From IMG/VR virus record IMGVR_UViG_3300042691_024377, positions 1 through 26,989 of that record: 26,989 bases of DNA, one strand, 5' to 3'. Positions 1 through 6,314 of this stretch are shown here, in pieces; position 1 is the first letter of the stretch; every line of letters starts with the position of its first letter. Under the pieces are notes generated by a model. That model searched no databases. It was not told the origin of the DNA and saw nothing but the letters and a program-made list of their open reading frames with translations. The stretch is from a virus. Both the position numbers and the translations under genes were made by a program.

Positions 1-81
1 GGTTAAATTATCATTCATCTTTCTAAGTTTATTTTGTGGTTAAAATCCCGCCCTTCTGGTAGCTGCAAATCGTTAGCAACA
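1..81. repeat. attC-like cassette site 1 (3' part only)
   Basis: The left edge holds the 3' half of a site homologous to the one ending at 1740. Both carry TTTTGTGGTTAAAATCCC, then a CCTTC-GG-AGCTGCA block and a terminal GTTAG core (GTTAGCAACA at 72-81 here, GTTAGGTGC at 1732-1740). The core TGTTGCTAAC reappears inverted at 285-294, so the gene between is bracketed by an inverted repeat. The 5' arm lies outside the window. Integron recombination site is an inference; the core does not strictly fit GTTRRRY. Confidence 0.5.
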
Positions 82-82
82 A

Positions 83-274
83 TTACATATAACCACCTTC
101 GTGCAACCTAATATATGCTTCACAATCTGACAATCCACCTTGATATACTTTATTCTCTTCCACTGTATCTGGTTCACTGTCATACGCACTTGTTCTTTCT
201 CCGTATATGGTTATAACCTCAATAACTTCATAAGTGTTGTCTTGAAAAAATCTAACTTTATATTCTCTTTTCAT
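83..274 (-). CDS. small hypothetical protein in an attC-like cassette
   Basis: Encodes 63 aa, not recognised. It begins with a basic strand-like stretch (MKREYKVRFF) and has a polar, acidic middle and an LSDCEAYIRLHEGG tail, so it looks like a small soluble alpha/beta protein. The stop codon lies one base from the core GTTAGCAACA and the start codon about ten bases from the inverted copy TGTTGCTAAC at 285-294. The gene therefore fills the whole interval between two repeat sites, as in an integron-type gene cassette. No promoter is apparent in the short upstream space. Function unknown; the reading frame itself is convincing because of its composition and tight fit. Confidence 0.7.
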   Translation of the reverse strand: MKREYKVRFFQDNTYEVIEVITIYGERTSAYDSEPDTVEENKVYQGGLSDCEAYIRLHEGGYM

Positions 275-284
275 AATAAGTAAC

Positions 285-385
285 TGTTGCTAACAGCGTA
301 TATACAAGATACGCCTACAAGCATTTGTTTATAATTTGAAATTTCGTTAAGGCGTACCTCGTATATACGCAAAACGTTATATGCA
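285..385. repeat. attC-like cassette site 2
   Basis: The outer parts are TGTTGCTAAC (285-294) and GTTATATGCA (376-385), which share only the TAAC/GTTA and TGC/GCA ends. Inside is a strong imperfect inverted repeat: 296-315 (starts GCGTATATAC) against 351-370 (ends GTATATACGC), 18 of 20 positions complementary. Short outer core boxes, a long inner stem and a 35-base loop are the architecture of an integron attC site. No coding sequence. Assignment is by architecture only. Confidence 0.45.
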
Positions 386-404
386 ATTTATCTGAATGAC
401 TTTT

Positions 405-464
405 CATACCTTATCGGGTATAATTGTGGTTAGTGAACGATATATCATACCCCATCGGGTATAA
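405..464. repeat. two tandem hairpins in a gene-less cassette
   Basis: Between sites 2 and 3 there is no gene. Instead a 19-base word occurs twice in direct orientation, CATACCTTATCGGGTATAA at 405-423 and CATACCCCATCGGGTATAA at 446-464, differing at two positions. Each copy folds into a 6-bp stem with a 4-base loop; the second stem is perfect (ATACCC/GGGTAT). The start points are 41 bases apart, about four helical turns. It could be a protein-binding site pair or small RNA hairpins; nothing decides between them. Confidence 0.55.
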
Positions 465-467
465 ACT

Positions 468-582
468 GCACATAACATGGTATTGCCGTCATTGTGGCTG
501 TTCATTATTTTCATCTGTTCACGAATCGTAAACACTCCTAATTTATGAACACAACGAACGGCAATACCCAGCCGTTATGTGC
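468..582. repeat. attC-like cassette site 3
   Basis: This is the cleanest complete site of the group. Outer boxes GCACATAAC (468-476) and GTTATGTGC (574-582) are perfect complements. Inner boxes GGTATTGCCGT (479-489) and ACGGCAATACC (558-568) are also perfect, offset by unequal spacers of 2 and 5 bases, the asymmetric arrangement typical of attC sites. Further partial pairing (TTGTG with CACAA) extends inward. The gene-free stretch 275-637 consists of sites 2 and 3 plus the tandem hairpins. Confidence 0.55.
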
Positions 583-637
583 AATTTTCTTTTTCATTTT
601 TTCTCCCACCGCACAAGGAGAACACAGAGAGTTTACG

Positions 638-1543
638 TTAATCATGACAACCTCCCGAATCACATGCTGCCCCACTTTCTTTTAACATTTCAGGTATCCA
701 ATTATTTTCAGAGTGTGCAATAAGTGTTTCATATTTTATCTTGCTATCTAACCACGTCCCCATTTCTTTATCTTCTTGCATTGCAAACCAATTCATTTTT
801 TTTGGGTGCAAGGCTGCCATTATACAAAGCGTATCAGGTTTTTTATGAAAGCATCCAACACAATTTGAAATAATAGGAAATTCAATTTGTCTGCGTTCCT
901 CAAATAGTGTTCCTCCTACATATCCGTTTAGCCTCCAGTAATCTTCAACCATTTGTTTTGTGACTGCATTTTTTACTAACGGAAACGAGCAAAAACGCCA
1001 ATTAAATGTTTCGTGCTTTTGCTGCCTTTGCCCACGAGTTGAGCAACTAACAGGTATTCTAAAATTTGTAGGGTCTGAATTGTTAAAAAACCTTTCCATT
1101 CTATCAAATTCATCAAACCTAAATCCTATTCGCATATTGCATTTTTCGCCAATCTCATTAAACCACCAATCAAATATTGGTTGTAGTTTCATTTGTTCTG
1201 TGCAATATCTTCTTGCCCAACTTGGTAAGCGTGTTTGAGTTCCTGTATCAATTACATCATCAAAACTTTTACCTCTTACCCAAATTATTTCCCTGCCTAA
1301 ATACTGCTCCAAATCCATCATTGCTTTCAATGTGGCATCATCTTCGGCAGTTGCAATAAACTCACCATATTTAGGTATTAGCTTTTCAAGTTTTCTATTT
1401 GCATAATCAACTATTGCTTTATCCTTTGGTGTGCATTCTTTGTCATCAATACAAACCAAACTGAAAACCTCATAATCCGCTGGATAATGAACCGCTATGT
1501 AAGCACTTGTTTTCCCTCCCGATATACTATTTACTGTCTTCAT
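638..1543 (-). CDS. PP-loop ATPase / PAPS-reductase-like phage protein (cassette copy)
   Basis: Encodes 301 aa. The N-terminus carries a PP-loop, SGGKTS at residues 8-13, the nucleotide-binding signature of the PAPS reductase / adenine nucleotide alpha hydrolase superfamily, with T in place of the usual D. A RYCTEQMKLQP segment matches the family's R-x-C-x-x-x-x-K-x-x-P pattern. Two further cysteine pairs, NCVGCF and a C-terminal CDSGGCHD, suggest a metal or Fe-S site. Similar phage proteins are commonly labelled PAPS reductase, but their substrate is unknown. I start at ATG 1541-1543, where the PP-loop position matches the paralogue at 11297; a longer frame would read into the repeat at 1608-1740. 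The gene sits alone between two attC-like sites and may have been captured as a cassette. Confidence 0.85.
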   Translation of the reverse strand: MKTVNSISGGKTSAYIAVHYPADYEVFSLVCIDDKECTPKDKAIVDYANRKLEKLIPKYGEFIATAEDDATLKAMMDLEQYLGREIIWVRGKSFDDVIDTGTQTRLPSWARRYCTEQMKLQPIFDWWFNEIGEKCNMRIGFRFDEFDRMERFFNNSDPTNFRIPVSCSTRGQRQQKHETFNWRFCSFPLVKNAVTKQMVEDYWRLNGYVGGTLFEERRQIEFPIISNCVGCFHKKPDTLCIMAALHPKKMNWFAMQEDKEMGTWLDSKIKYETLIAHSENNWIPEMLKESGAACDSGGCHD

Positions 1544-1607
1544 TATTTTAAATTTTGAGAACACAGAGAAAAACCCAACGCACAAAAAATGAAAAAGAAA
1601 ACAGACA

Positions 1608-1740
1608 CATAACAGCACCTAACCAAAAGCAGGGGTTTACTGCTTCTAAGATAGTTTGGTGGTGTTATGTAGTTTTGTGCTTCCATTGTGGTTTTGTGGT
1701 TAAAATCCCTGCCTTCGGTTAGCTGCATCACGTTAGGTGC
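1608..1740. repeat. attC-like cassette site 4 (compound)
   Basis: Outer boxes GCACCTAAC (1615-1623) and GTTAGGTGC (1732-1740) are perfect complements and satisfy the integron consensus RYYYAAC...GTTRRRY. An inner stem pairs GCAGGG (1629-1634) with CCCTGC (1707-1712), extended by a G-T wobble and TTT/AAA. A second dyad overlaps it: CATAACAGCACC (1608-1619) with GGTGGTGTTATG (1658-1669), 11 of 12 pairs. The right half is homologous to site 1. The overlap suggests two sites merged by recombination. Confidence 0.55.
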
Positions 1741-1785
1741 AATACCTTTTTTTGTCGCAATTATATTCTATTTTTAGACAAGTCA

Positions 1786-2064
1786 TTATAAAAATTTTTC
1801 TGCCTTATGTGTATCCAGTCCTGTATAAGTAAATACTATTTTCCTTAATTCCTCCCCACAACTTTTAGCCATCTTCATTCTCTCTGCCATTGGCATATTA
1901 TCAAAGTCTTGGTTGTCGTGCATCTTGTCCATTAGTGCTGTTTGGAAGATTATCAATGTATTCATAAAGTCCGTATTACTGTAATTAGGCTTACACGCTC
2001 CTTCTGATGCTTGTACTAAAATATCAGTAGCTATAACGTCTAATTCAAATTTGTAGGTGCGCAT
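1786..2064 (-). CDS. hypothetical protein, methionine-rich
   Basis: Encodes 92 aa of unknown function. It opens with a strand-like segment (MRTYKFELDVIATDILVQ) and continues mainly helical and charged, with several methionines around residues 45-66. It starts 6 bases after the end of the upstream minus-strand gene, so it is most likely the last gene of the minus-strand operon running down from 4559. The 45 bases between its stop and repeat site 4 hold nothing I recognise. Confidence 0.7.
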   Translation of the reverse strand: MRTYKFELDVIATDILVQASEGACKPNYSNTDFMNTLIIFQTALMDKMHDNQDFDNMPMAERMKMAKSCGEELRKIVFTYTGLDTHKAEKFL

Positions 2065-2070
2065 AAGAGG

Positions 2071-2457
2071 TTATTTACCCTTCAATAGTTTGTTTATTGT
2101 TTCATTATGCTCCATTGTTTCAGCACCATAAACATAAGCAGCCATTGAAATCCCGTTTAACTTATTCCCATATTGTGAATGCTGTAAAAATGTTCCCACT
2201 TCTCCATCTTCATAAACACAACTGTCTTTTATTACAATTAGAATATCAGCTATTTTGTGCTTTTTTCTTGCTTCTTCAACTTCTTTATAAAAGTTAGCAA
2301 GTGCTTCATTCGCTGCATCTCTATTAGCGTGTGGCTCACTCATTCTTTGATAATTTTCGGGGTCGTCTTTCCAATTTTTCATAGGTAGTTTTTTAGTTTC
2401 TGCAAATATAATTACTTTTTCGCATATCGCGATTTGCGATACCTTATTTATAGTCAT
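2071..2457 (-). CDS. hypothetical protein
   Basis: Encodes 128 aa, not recognised. The N-terminal third is polar and helical, rich in Asn, Glu and Lys. A hydrophobic strand (ADILIVIKDS) near residues 70-79 precedes an acidic turn and a small-residue segment (ISMAAYVYGAET). No signal peptide or membrane helix. It lies 6 bases downstream of the putative lipoprotein gene and 6 bases upstream of the 92-aa gene, an evenly spaced operon arrangement. Function unknown. Confidence 0.7.
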   Translation of the reverse strand: MTINKVSQIAICEKVIIFAETKKLPMKNWKDDPENYQRMSEPHANRDAANEALANFYKEVEEARKKHKIADILIVIKDSCVYEDGEVGTFLQHSQYGNKLNGISMAAYVYGAETMEHNETINKLLKGK

Positions 2458-2463
2458 TCTAAA

Positions 2464-2769
2464 TTATAATTCCTTATACTTTCTTATTACCGACTTCGGT
2501 ATTCTTATTACTGTGCCGATTGTGCTGTTTTGGAAGTAGCTTTCTGTAATTACTAAGTACTTACTATTGTCAACTATTACATAGCCTACTTGGGTTACTA
2601 TGCTATTTTCAGTTTTAGTCCACTCTACTGCCTCTTCGTATGTGTGCCAGCCCGAATCGGTGCTTATAATATCCTCCCACTCAATATACACAAGTTTGTA
2701 CTTTTTCTTAGTCGGTTGCGCCTCACAACTAAGAATGATTAATAGAAATAGTGCTAATAGTTTTTTCAT
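2464..2769 (-). CDS. putative small lipoprotein
   Basis: Encodes 101 aa. The N-terminus MKKLLALFLLIILSCEAQP is a basic residue pair, a hydrophobic core and a lipobox-like ILSC, so the protein is probably exported and lipidated at Cys15, with a mature chain of about 87 aa. The remainder is mixed beta with aromatic residues and no known motif. Its start overlaps by 4 bases the end of the band-7 gene at 2766, implying translational coupling and a shared location at the cell envelope. Phage-encoded lipoproteins often act in superinfection exclusion; that role is only a guess here. Confidence 0.75.
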   Translation of the reverse strand: MKKLLALFLLIILSCEAQPTKKKYKLVYIEWEDIISTDSGWHTYEEAVEWTKTENSIVTQVGYVIVDNSKYLVITESYFQNSTIGTVIRIPKSVIRKYKEL

Positions 2770-3287
2770 TGATTTATTAGTCTTATGCTTGTTATTTTAC
2801 CTAATGATTTTATAGATACGCTGATTACTTTGATGCCCCACTTGTTGCCCTCTTTTTTGCTTTTCTCATTGATGCTTTCTTCAAGTGCCTCGTTGTTTAT
2901 CTCGCTGAAATCTGTTTTTACAATTTCATATCTGATTATGCTTTGTATTCTTTCTTTGACTGCGCTTATTTCATCTCCTACCTTAAACAAGGCTCTTTCT
3001 ACATCTTTTACCTCATACGTTAACACCGCTTCAAGCACTATACATTTTTCATCTTTAGTAGTTATAGTCTGTGAGCCTAATTCAATGGCTTGCCTTGCAA
3101 TAGATACTGTGTGGATTTCGTCTATGTTAAAAGGTAGTTTCCAATGGAAGCCTGCCTCTAATATTTGTACTGGCTTTGGGTATTTGCCTAATCTTACCTT
3201 TATGCCTTGCTCCCATACTTGAAGTACATCCCAAAACTTAAACAGTTCTACAAAACTTAATATTACCTCAACTAATTTATCTAACAT
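2766..3287 (-). CDS. band-7 / SPFH (stomatin-prohibitin) domain protein
   Basis: Encodes 173 aa. An N-terminal hydrophobic segment (residues 1-25) acts as a membrane anchor. It is followed by the SPFH fold: EQGIKVRLGKYPKPVQILEAGFHWKLPF-type start, then ITTKDEKCIVLEAVLTYEV, and then a helical part with RYEIVKTDFSEI resembling the family's R-x-x-(V/I)-x-x-x-x-x-(D/E) segment. SPFH proteins form membrane-associated oligomeric rings that regulate proteases and microdomains. At 173 aa it holds only the SPFH domain and lacks the long coiled-coil tail of full stomatins. Coupled to the lipoprotein gene. Fold assignment is good; role in the element unknown. Confidence 0.8.
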   Translation of the reverse strand: MLDKLVEVILSFVELFKFWDVLQVWEQGIKVRLGKYPKPVQILEAGFHWKLPFNIDEIHTVSIARQAIELGSQTITTKDEKCIVLEAVLTYEVKDVERALFKVGDEISAVKERIQSIIRYEIVKTDFSEINNEALEESINEKSKKEGNKWGIKVISVSIKSLGKITSIRLINQ

Positions 3288-3356
3288 TTGATATGGTTTT
3301 AGTATTATTTATCGGTCATTATCTTGTGGTTTTGTGGTTAGTGAATGATTTAATGG

Positions 3357-4559
3357 TCAGAAATAATGTGTTAAATGGCTTATTCTTCCATGTTCCTTTG
3401 AGTGTATAAAGCCCTCTACTGCTACCATATTTAAGAATCCATTGTCAGCGTGCCATATATCGGCTGAACTTGGACTGCGAAGATAAGTAATATTTACTCC
3501 TACATAATCTTTACTTGATTGAAACTGTTTTTTATCTTGGTGGTGTACGTGGTGCAGATAGCCATATCTAAACTTGGTTTCATACCACATCTTAGGGTTT
3601 GATTGAGCATAAATTAGCGGTAAATCCATTGCCTTACCCTTATCTCCATGCTCTAAATTAATCATATTGTTAAAATACCGATAACACTTTCTATATGATG
3701 GGCTTATGTCAAATGTGATATTTTTGCAGTCTTTAAAATAGGTGCTAACAACTTCTGCCAAAAAACAGCCACTCATAAAGTCGTGATTTGATGGGCAATG
3801 GATTACATCTACATCTGCAACTGATAAACACAGTTCAATACACTCTACATAGCACTTCTTAGCTATCATAAAGGCTTCATACCAACTTACATCTGTATCT
3901 TGCGGTGTTTGCTTTGTTGTTGAATGGGTTAAGTTGTCAGTGTTTAGCACATCGTTTCCTATTACAAAGATTATTTTATCAATATGGAATCCGCTTGATT
4001 TTTGCAGTAATCCCTTTGTGCCTAATACTGCTCTTTCAACCGCTAACTTACTATTGTATTCTGCGCCAGTTAATTCTGATGTCGCGTATTTATTAATGTG
4101 AAGGTCGGCAATATCTATTACTAATAAATGTCCATCTTCTTGAAATTCTCTCTTTATCTTTGGGAACTTAGGCACATACTCTTGAATGTCTTTTAGTAGT
4201 GCGACCTTAAAATCTACTTCTTCTTTTGGCTCGGGCTTTCTGTAATCGGGATTGCTTGCAAATACATTTCCTCGTTTTTTACCATTTTCGTCTTTAACTT
4301 CAAGCCATAAGTGCCTTGCTGAATTTAATGGTATATCTATATCGTCACAGGCTTTTGCTATCCCCTCATGTTCGTCTAATATCCTCTTGTGATGCCTCGC
4401 TATAAATCGCCTAAACCCTAATACTGTTGTATCTTCATTCCTCTTTGCCTTTGTCTTTAATATCTTAGATACTATCTGGGCGTAGGTAAATCCTTGTCGT
4501 AGCAATGCAGCCACTTCGGAATCATATTTATAATAATCAATCTGTGCTTGTTTAGACAT
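3357..4559 (-). CDS. calcineurin-like metallophosphoesterase
   Basis: Encodes 400 aa. The N-terminal 60 residues look like a helix-turn-helix segment (LLRQGFTYAQIVSKIL). The catalytic half then carries the metallophosphoesterase motifs in order: D-L-H at 152-154, GND at 201-203, NHD at 258-260, and EHGD at 303-306, the ligands of a two-metal centre. The family hydrolyses phosphodiesters or phosphomonoesters, and this HTH-plus-phosphoesterase form recurs in Bacteroidota phages, where a nucleic-acid substrate is likely. It is the first gene of the minus-strand operon; a TACATTTG box on the minus strand lies at 4580-4587. The 69 bases downstream repeat TTGTGGTTTTGTGGTTAGTG, a word also found near the cassette sites. 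Confidence 0.85.
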   Translation of the reverse strand: MSKQAQIDYYKYDSEVAALLRQGFTYAQIVSKILKTKAKRNEDTTVLGFRRFIARHHKRILDEHEGIAKACDDIDIPLNSARHLWLEVKDENGKKRGNVFASNPDYRKPEPKEEVDFKVALLKDIQEYVPKFPKIKREFQEDGHLLVIDIADLHINKYATSELTGAEYNSKLAVERAVLGTKGLLQKSSGFHIDKIIFVIGNDVLNTDNLTHSTTKQTPQDTDVSWYEAFMIAKKCYVECIELCLSVADVDVIHCPSNHDFMSGCFLAEVVSTYFKDCKNITFDISPSYRKCYRYFNNMINLEHGDKGKAMDLPLIYAQSNPKMWYETKFRYGYLHHVHHQDKKQFQSSKDYVGVNITYLRSPSSADIWHADNGFLNMVAVEGFIHSKEHGRISHLTHYF

Positions 4560-4579
4560 AATATTATTATTTGTTTCTG

Positions 4580-4630
4580 CAAATGTAAGTTATTAATTGT
4601 TAACAAAATAATAATTATGAATGCGCATTC
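4580..4630 (-). promoter_or_regulatory. candidate minus-strand promoter with 12-bp palindrome
   Basis: Read on the minus strand, TACATTTG (4580-4587) fits the Bacteroidota -7 box TAnnTTTG just upstream of the metallophosphoesterase start. TTTTG at 4604-4608 could be the -33 box, but the spacing of 16 is short. The perfect palindrome GAATGCGCATTC at 4619-4630 lies behind it and could be an operator for either divergent promoter. Confidence 0.4.
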
Positions 4631-4634
4631 GCAA

Positions 4635-4696
4635 TTTAGATTGAGTAAAAATAATAAAGATTTATTTTTTTATTCCAAATATTGTTTTTAGATTTG
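4635..4696 (+). promoter_or_regulatory. plus-strand promoter with operator-like box (HNH/replication operon)
   Basis: TAGATTTG at 4689-4696 matches TAnnTTTG. A T-rich -33 position lies 20 bases upstream. TTTAGATTGAGTAAAAA at 4635-4651 matches 12 of 16 positions of the palindromic box seen in front of other operons (TTTAGAATnATTCTAAA) and lies one base from the expected distance. Transcription would start near 4700, exactly where the first helix of the leader RNA begins. Confidence 0.5.
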
Positions 4697-4699
4697 TGG

Positions 4700-4830
4700 C
4701 GGCTAAAAAATATAAGCATTAATGAAATCATTAAATAATAACATTCAATAAATCCTTGTAAGGGGTGATGTATCTTTTGTGCTTCCGCACACTTGCATAT
4801 ATGTTTTAGCCGACAGCACCCCTTACAAGG
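4700..4830 (+). promoter_or_regulatory. structured RNA leader A (pseudoknot) of the first HNH gene
   Basis: Two interleaved helices are visible. Helix a pairs CGGCTAAAA (4700-4708) with TTTTAGCCG (4804-4812). Helix b pairs CCTTGTAAGGGGTG (4754-4767) with CACCCCTTACAAGG (4817-4830), 14 perfect pairs. The order a-b-a'-b' is a pseudoknot. Smaller hairpins lie inside: TTAATG/CATTAA (4719-4734) and TGTGC-TTCC-GCACA (4778-4791). A 9-codon upstream ORF (4722-4751) ends two bases before helix b. Helix b closes 9 bases before the ATG at 4840. The same topology precedes the other two HNH genes. Confidence 0.65.
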
Positions 4831-4839
4831 TATTTATAC

Positions 4840-5265
4840 ATGGAAAATAAAACCTACGCTGAAAAGCTAAAAGACCCACGCTGGCAAAAGAAAAGATTAG
4901 AGATATTTCAACGCGACCAATTCCGATGTATGGAATGTTTCTCTGATGAAAAGTCACTCCAAGTGCATCACATAGCATATAAAGGGAAAAACCCGTGGGA
5001 TACTCCAAATGAACTACTTATTACTTATTGCTATGAATGCCATCAAAAAGAGGAAGATAAATTAAAAGCGGCAGGCGAAACTTTTGTTAAGTTAATGAGA
5101 GCCGATGGACAAAGAAGTATAGAGATAGAATACTTTTTATCAAACCTGCAATTATTGGCAAAAAAAGGATTGCCACATAAATTAGTTGGTTTTCTATCGT
5201 TGGTTATGACAGATGAAAAATTAATTAAGTACATAACTAAGTACATAACTAAAAACATTGATTAG
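4840..5265 (+). CDS. HNH endonuclease (zinc-binding type)
   Basis: Encodes 141 aa. The motif set is C30-x-x-C33, H43-H44 in LQVHHIAY, N58, and C64-x-x-C67-H68, which is the classical zinc-stabilised HNH nuclease; the preceding RWQKKRLEIFQRDQFRC is also typical. The domain fills residues 10-75; a helical tail follows and ends in a repeated KYITKYITK encoded by a 12-base direct repeat. It is a metal-dependent DNA nicking or cutting enzyme, probably a free-standing homing-type or phage recombination nuclease. It belongs to a different HNH group from the NUMOD4 proteins at 13.7 and 26.3 kb, yet shares the leader topology. It overlaps no gene; the replication genes begin one base after its stop. 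Confidence 0.85.
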   Translation: MENKTYAEKLKDPRWQKKRLEIFQRDQFRCMECFSDEKSLQVHHIAYKGKNPWDTPNELLITYCYECHQKEEDKLKAAGETFVKLMRADGQRSIEIEYFLSNLQLLAKKGLPHKLVGFLSLVMTDEKLIKYITKYITKNID

Positions 5266-5266
5266 T

Positions 5267-6067
5267 ATGAGAAAGTCATTTATTTTACACAACGACAGTT
5301 TAAATGTTCTCGATATTTTAACAGATGAACAAGCTGGAAAATTATTTAAGGCAATAAGAAATTACCAAAATGGAGTTCCACAAGAATTAGATTTTGGAAT
5401 TAACATCGCTTTCGTACAATTTGAAAATCAGTTCAAAAGAGATGAAGAAAAATATGAAAGTGTGGTAGAACGCAATAAAATCAACGGTTCTAAGGGAGGT
5501 AGACCAAAGAACCCAACTGAACCCAAAGAAACCCAAAATAACCCAGTGGGTTTATTAGAAACCCAAAATAACCCAACCGAACCCAAAAAAGCCGATAGTG
5601 ATAGTGATAGTAAGAATGATAGTGATAGTGATAGTGGAAGTGGTAGTAAAAAAGAAATAGATATTATTCCTAAAAAACAAAAAAAAGTTGTTTCTGAATT
5701 TGACAAGCAAATTCGTTCAGAGGGAAAACAGTTTTTTTTAAACTGCTATCAATCTAAAACAGGTAGTGAATTTTATTGGACACCAAAAGATGCAGTTGCG
5801 CTTATGGCGCTGCTCGACAAAGTGAAAGCAAAAGTGCGAGAAAAGTTCCCCGAAATTGAAAATGAATCTGCGGAGTTTAAAGAAAAATTATTAAGCGGAT
5901 TCCAAATAATCCTCACAAATATCAAGGATAAGTGGATTTTAGACAACTACACAATTCCAATTATTAACTCAAAATTCAACGAAATTTATTCACAGATAAC
6001 AACAAAAAAACATGACACAAACAACCTTACAGACCTCGTCAACTTCGCAGTTGGAGCAAATCAATAG
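5267..6067 (+). CDS. DUF6291-type phage replication protein
   Basis: Encodes 266 aa from ATG 5267. The N-terminus (MRKSFILHNDSLNVLDILT, then DEQAGKLFKAIRNYQNG) matches the DUF6291 family, found in phage replication modules in the position of a replisome organiser. The middle (residues 80-125) is a repeat-rich linker: NNPTEPK/ETQNNP units followed by an Asp-Ser run encoded by an AGTGATAGTGAT tandem repeat. The C-terminal part (about 140-265) is helical and probably an independent domain contacting DNA or the helicase. A TTG four codons upstream is possible, but ATG 5267 matches the family start. It is followed by an overlapping gene and the primase-helicase. Confidence 0.75.
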   Translation: MRKSFILHNDSLNVLDILTDEQAGKLFKAIRNYQNGVPQELDFGINIAFVQFENQFKRDEEKYESVVERNKINGSKGGRPKNPTEPKETQNNPVGLLETQNNPTEPKKADSDSDSKNDSDSDSGSGSKKEIDIIPKKQKKVVSEFDKQIRSEGKQFFLNCYQSKTGSEFYWTPKDAVALMALLDKVKAKVREKFPEIENESAEFKEKLLSGFQIILTNIKDKWILDNYTIPIINSKFNEIYSQITTKKHDTNNLTDLVNFAVGANQ

Positions 6068-6314
6068 AATTGCATTTATTTCAAAATCGCTAAAAGTTTG
6101 TGTACTTGCAGACCAAAATTTTAAATACAGCGATGAAATATTGGCTTATTGGGCTACTGAAATCAATTCAGATTATCCAACTTTAGCGCAAGAAAAGCTA
6201 AAAGAAATTATTAAAAATGGCTCAAAGGGTATGTATGGCAAGTATTACAGCATAAACCTTTCAACAGTTTACGATTGGATTAAGATAGCAACACCTAAGA
6301 AAATGGTTTACTAA
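6012..6314 (+). CDS. small replication-module protein (possible helicase partner)
   Basis: Encodes 100 aa. It overlaps the end of the DUF6291 gene by 56 bases in another frame, and its stop codon overlaps the start of the primase-helicase (TAATG). Such tight coupling argues for a replication role. The protein is helical with a K-L-K-E-I-I-K-N-G-S-K-G-x-Y-G-K segment near residues 65-80 and no Walker motifs. Small genes in this place are sometimes helicase loaders, but nothing in the sequence proves it. The true start could lie further inside; the frame downstream of 6067 is certain. Confidence 0.7.
   Translation: MTQTTLQTSSTSQLEQINRIAFISKSLKVCVLADQNFKYSDEILAYWATEINSDYPTLAQEKLKEIIKNGSKGMYGKYYSINLSTVYDWIKIATPKKMVY

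Noticed and set aside
960-1359. Plus-strand ORFs inside the minus-strand PAPS-reductase-like gene
   Set aside because: They are antisense shadows with unlikely composition and no initiation context.
1544-1618. N-terminal extension of the first PAPS-reductase-like gene
   Set aside because: It would reach the repeat site at 1608, has an odd Cys/Phe-rich composition, and shifts the PP-loop away from the position seen in the paralogue.
4700-4830. HDV-like self-cleaving ribozyme
   Set aside because: The strand order a-b-hairpin-a'-b' is similar, but a and b are separated by 26-46 bases and no P4-like element or plausible catalytic C junction was found.
5580-5640. AGTGAT tandem repeat as a mobile or CRISPR repeat
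   Set aside because: It encodes an in-frame Asp-Ser linker of the DUF6291 protein; low-complexity coding sequence explains it.
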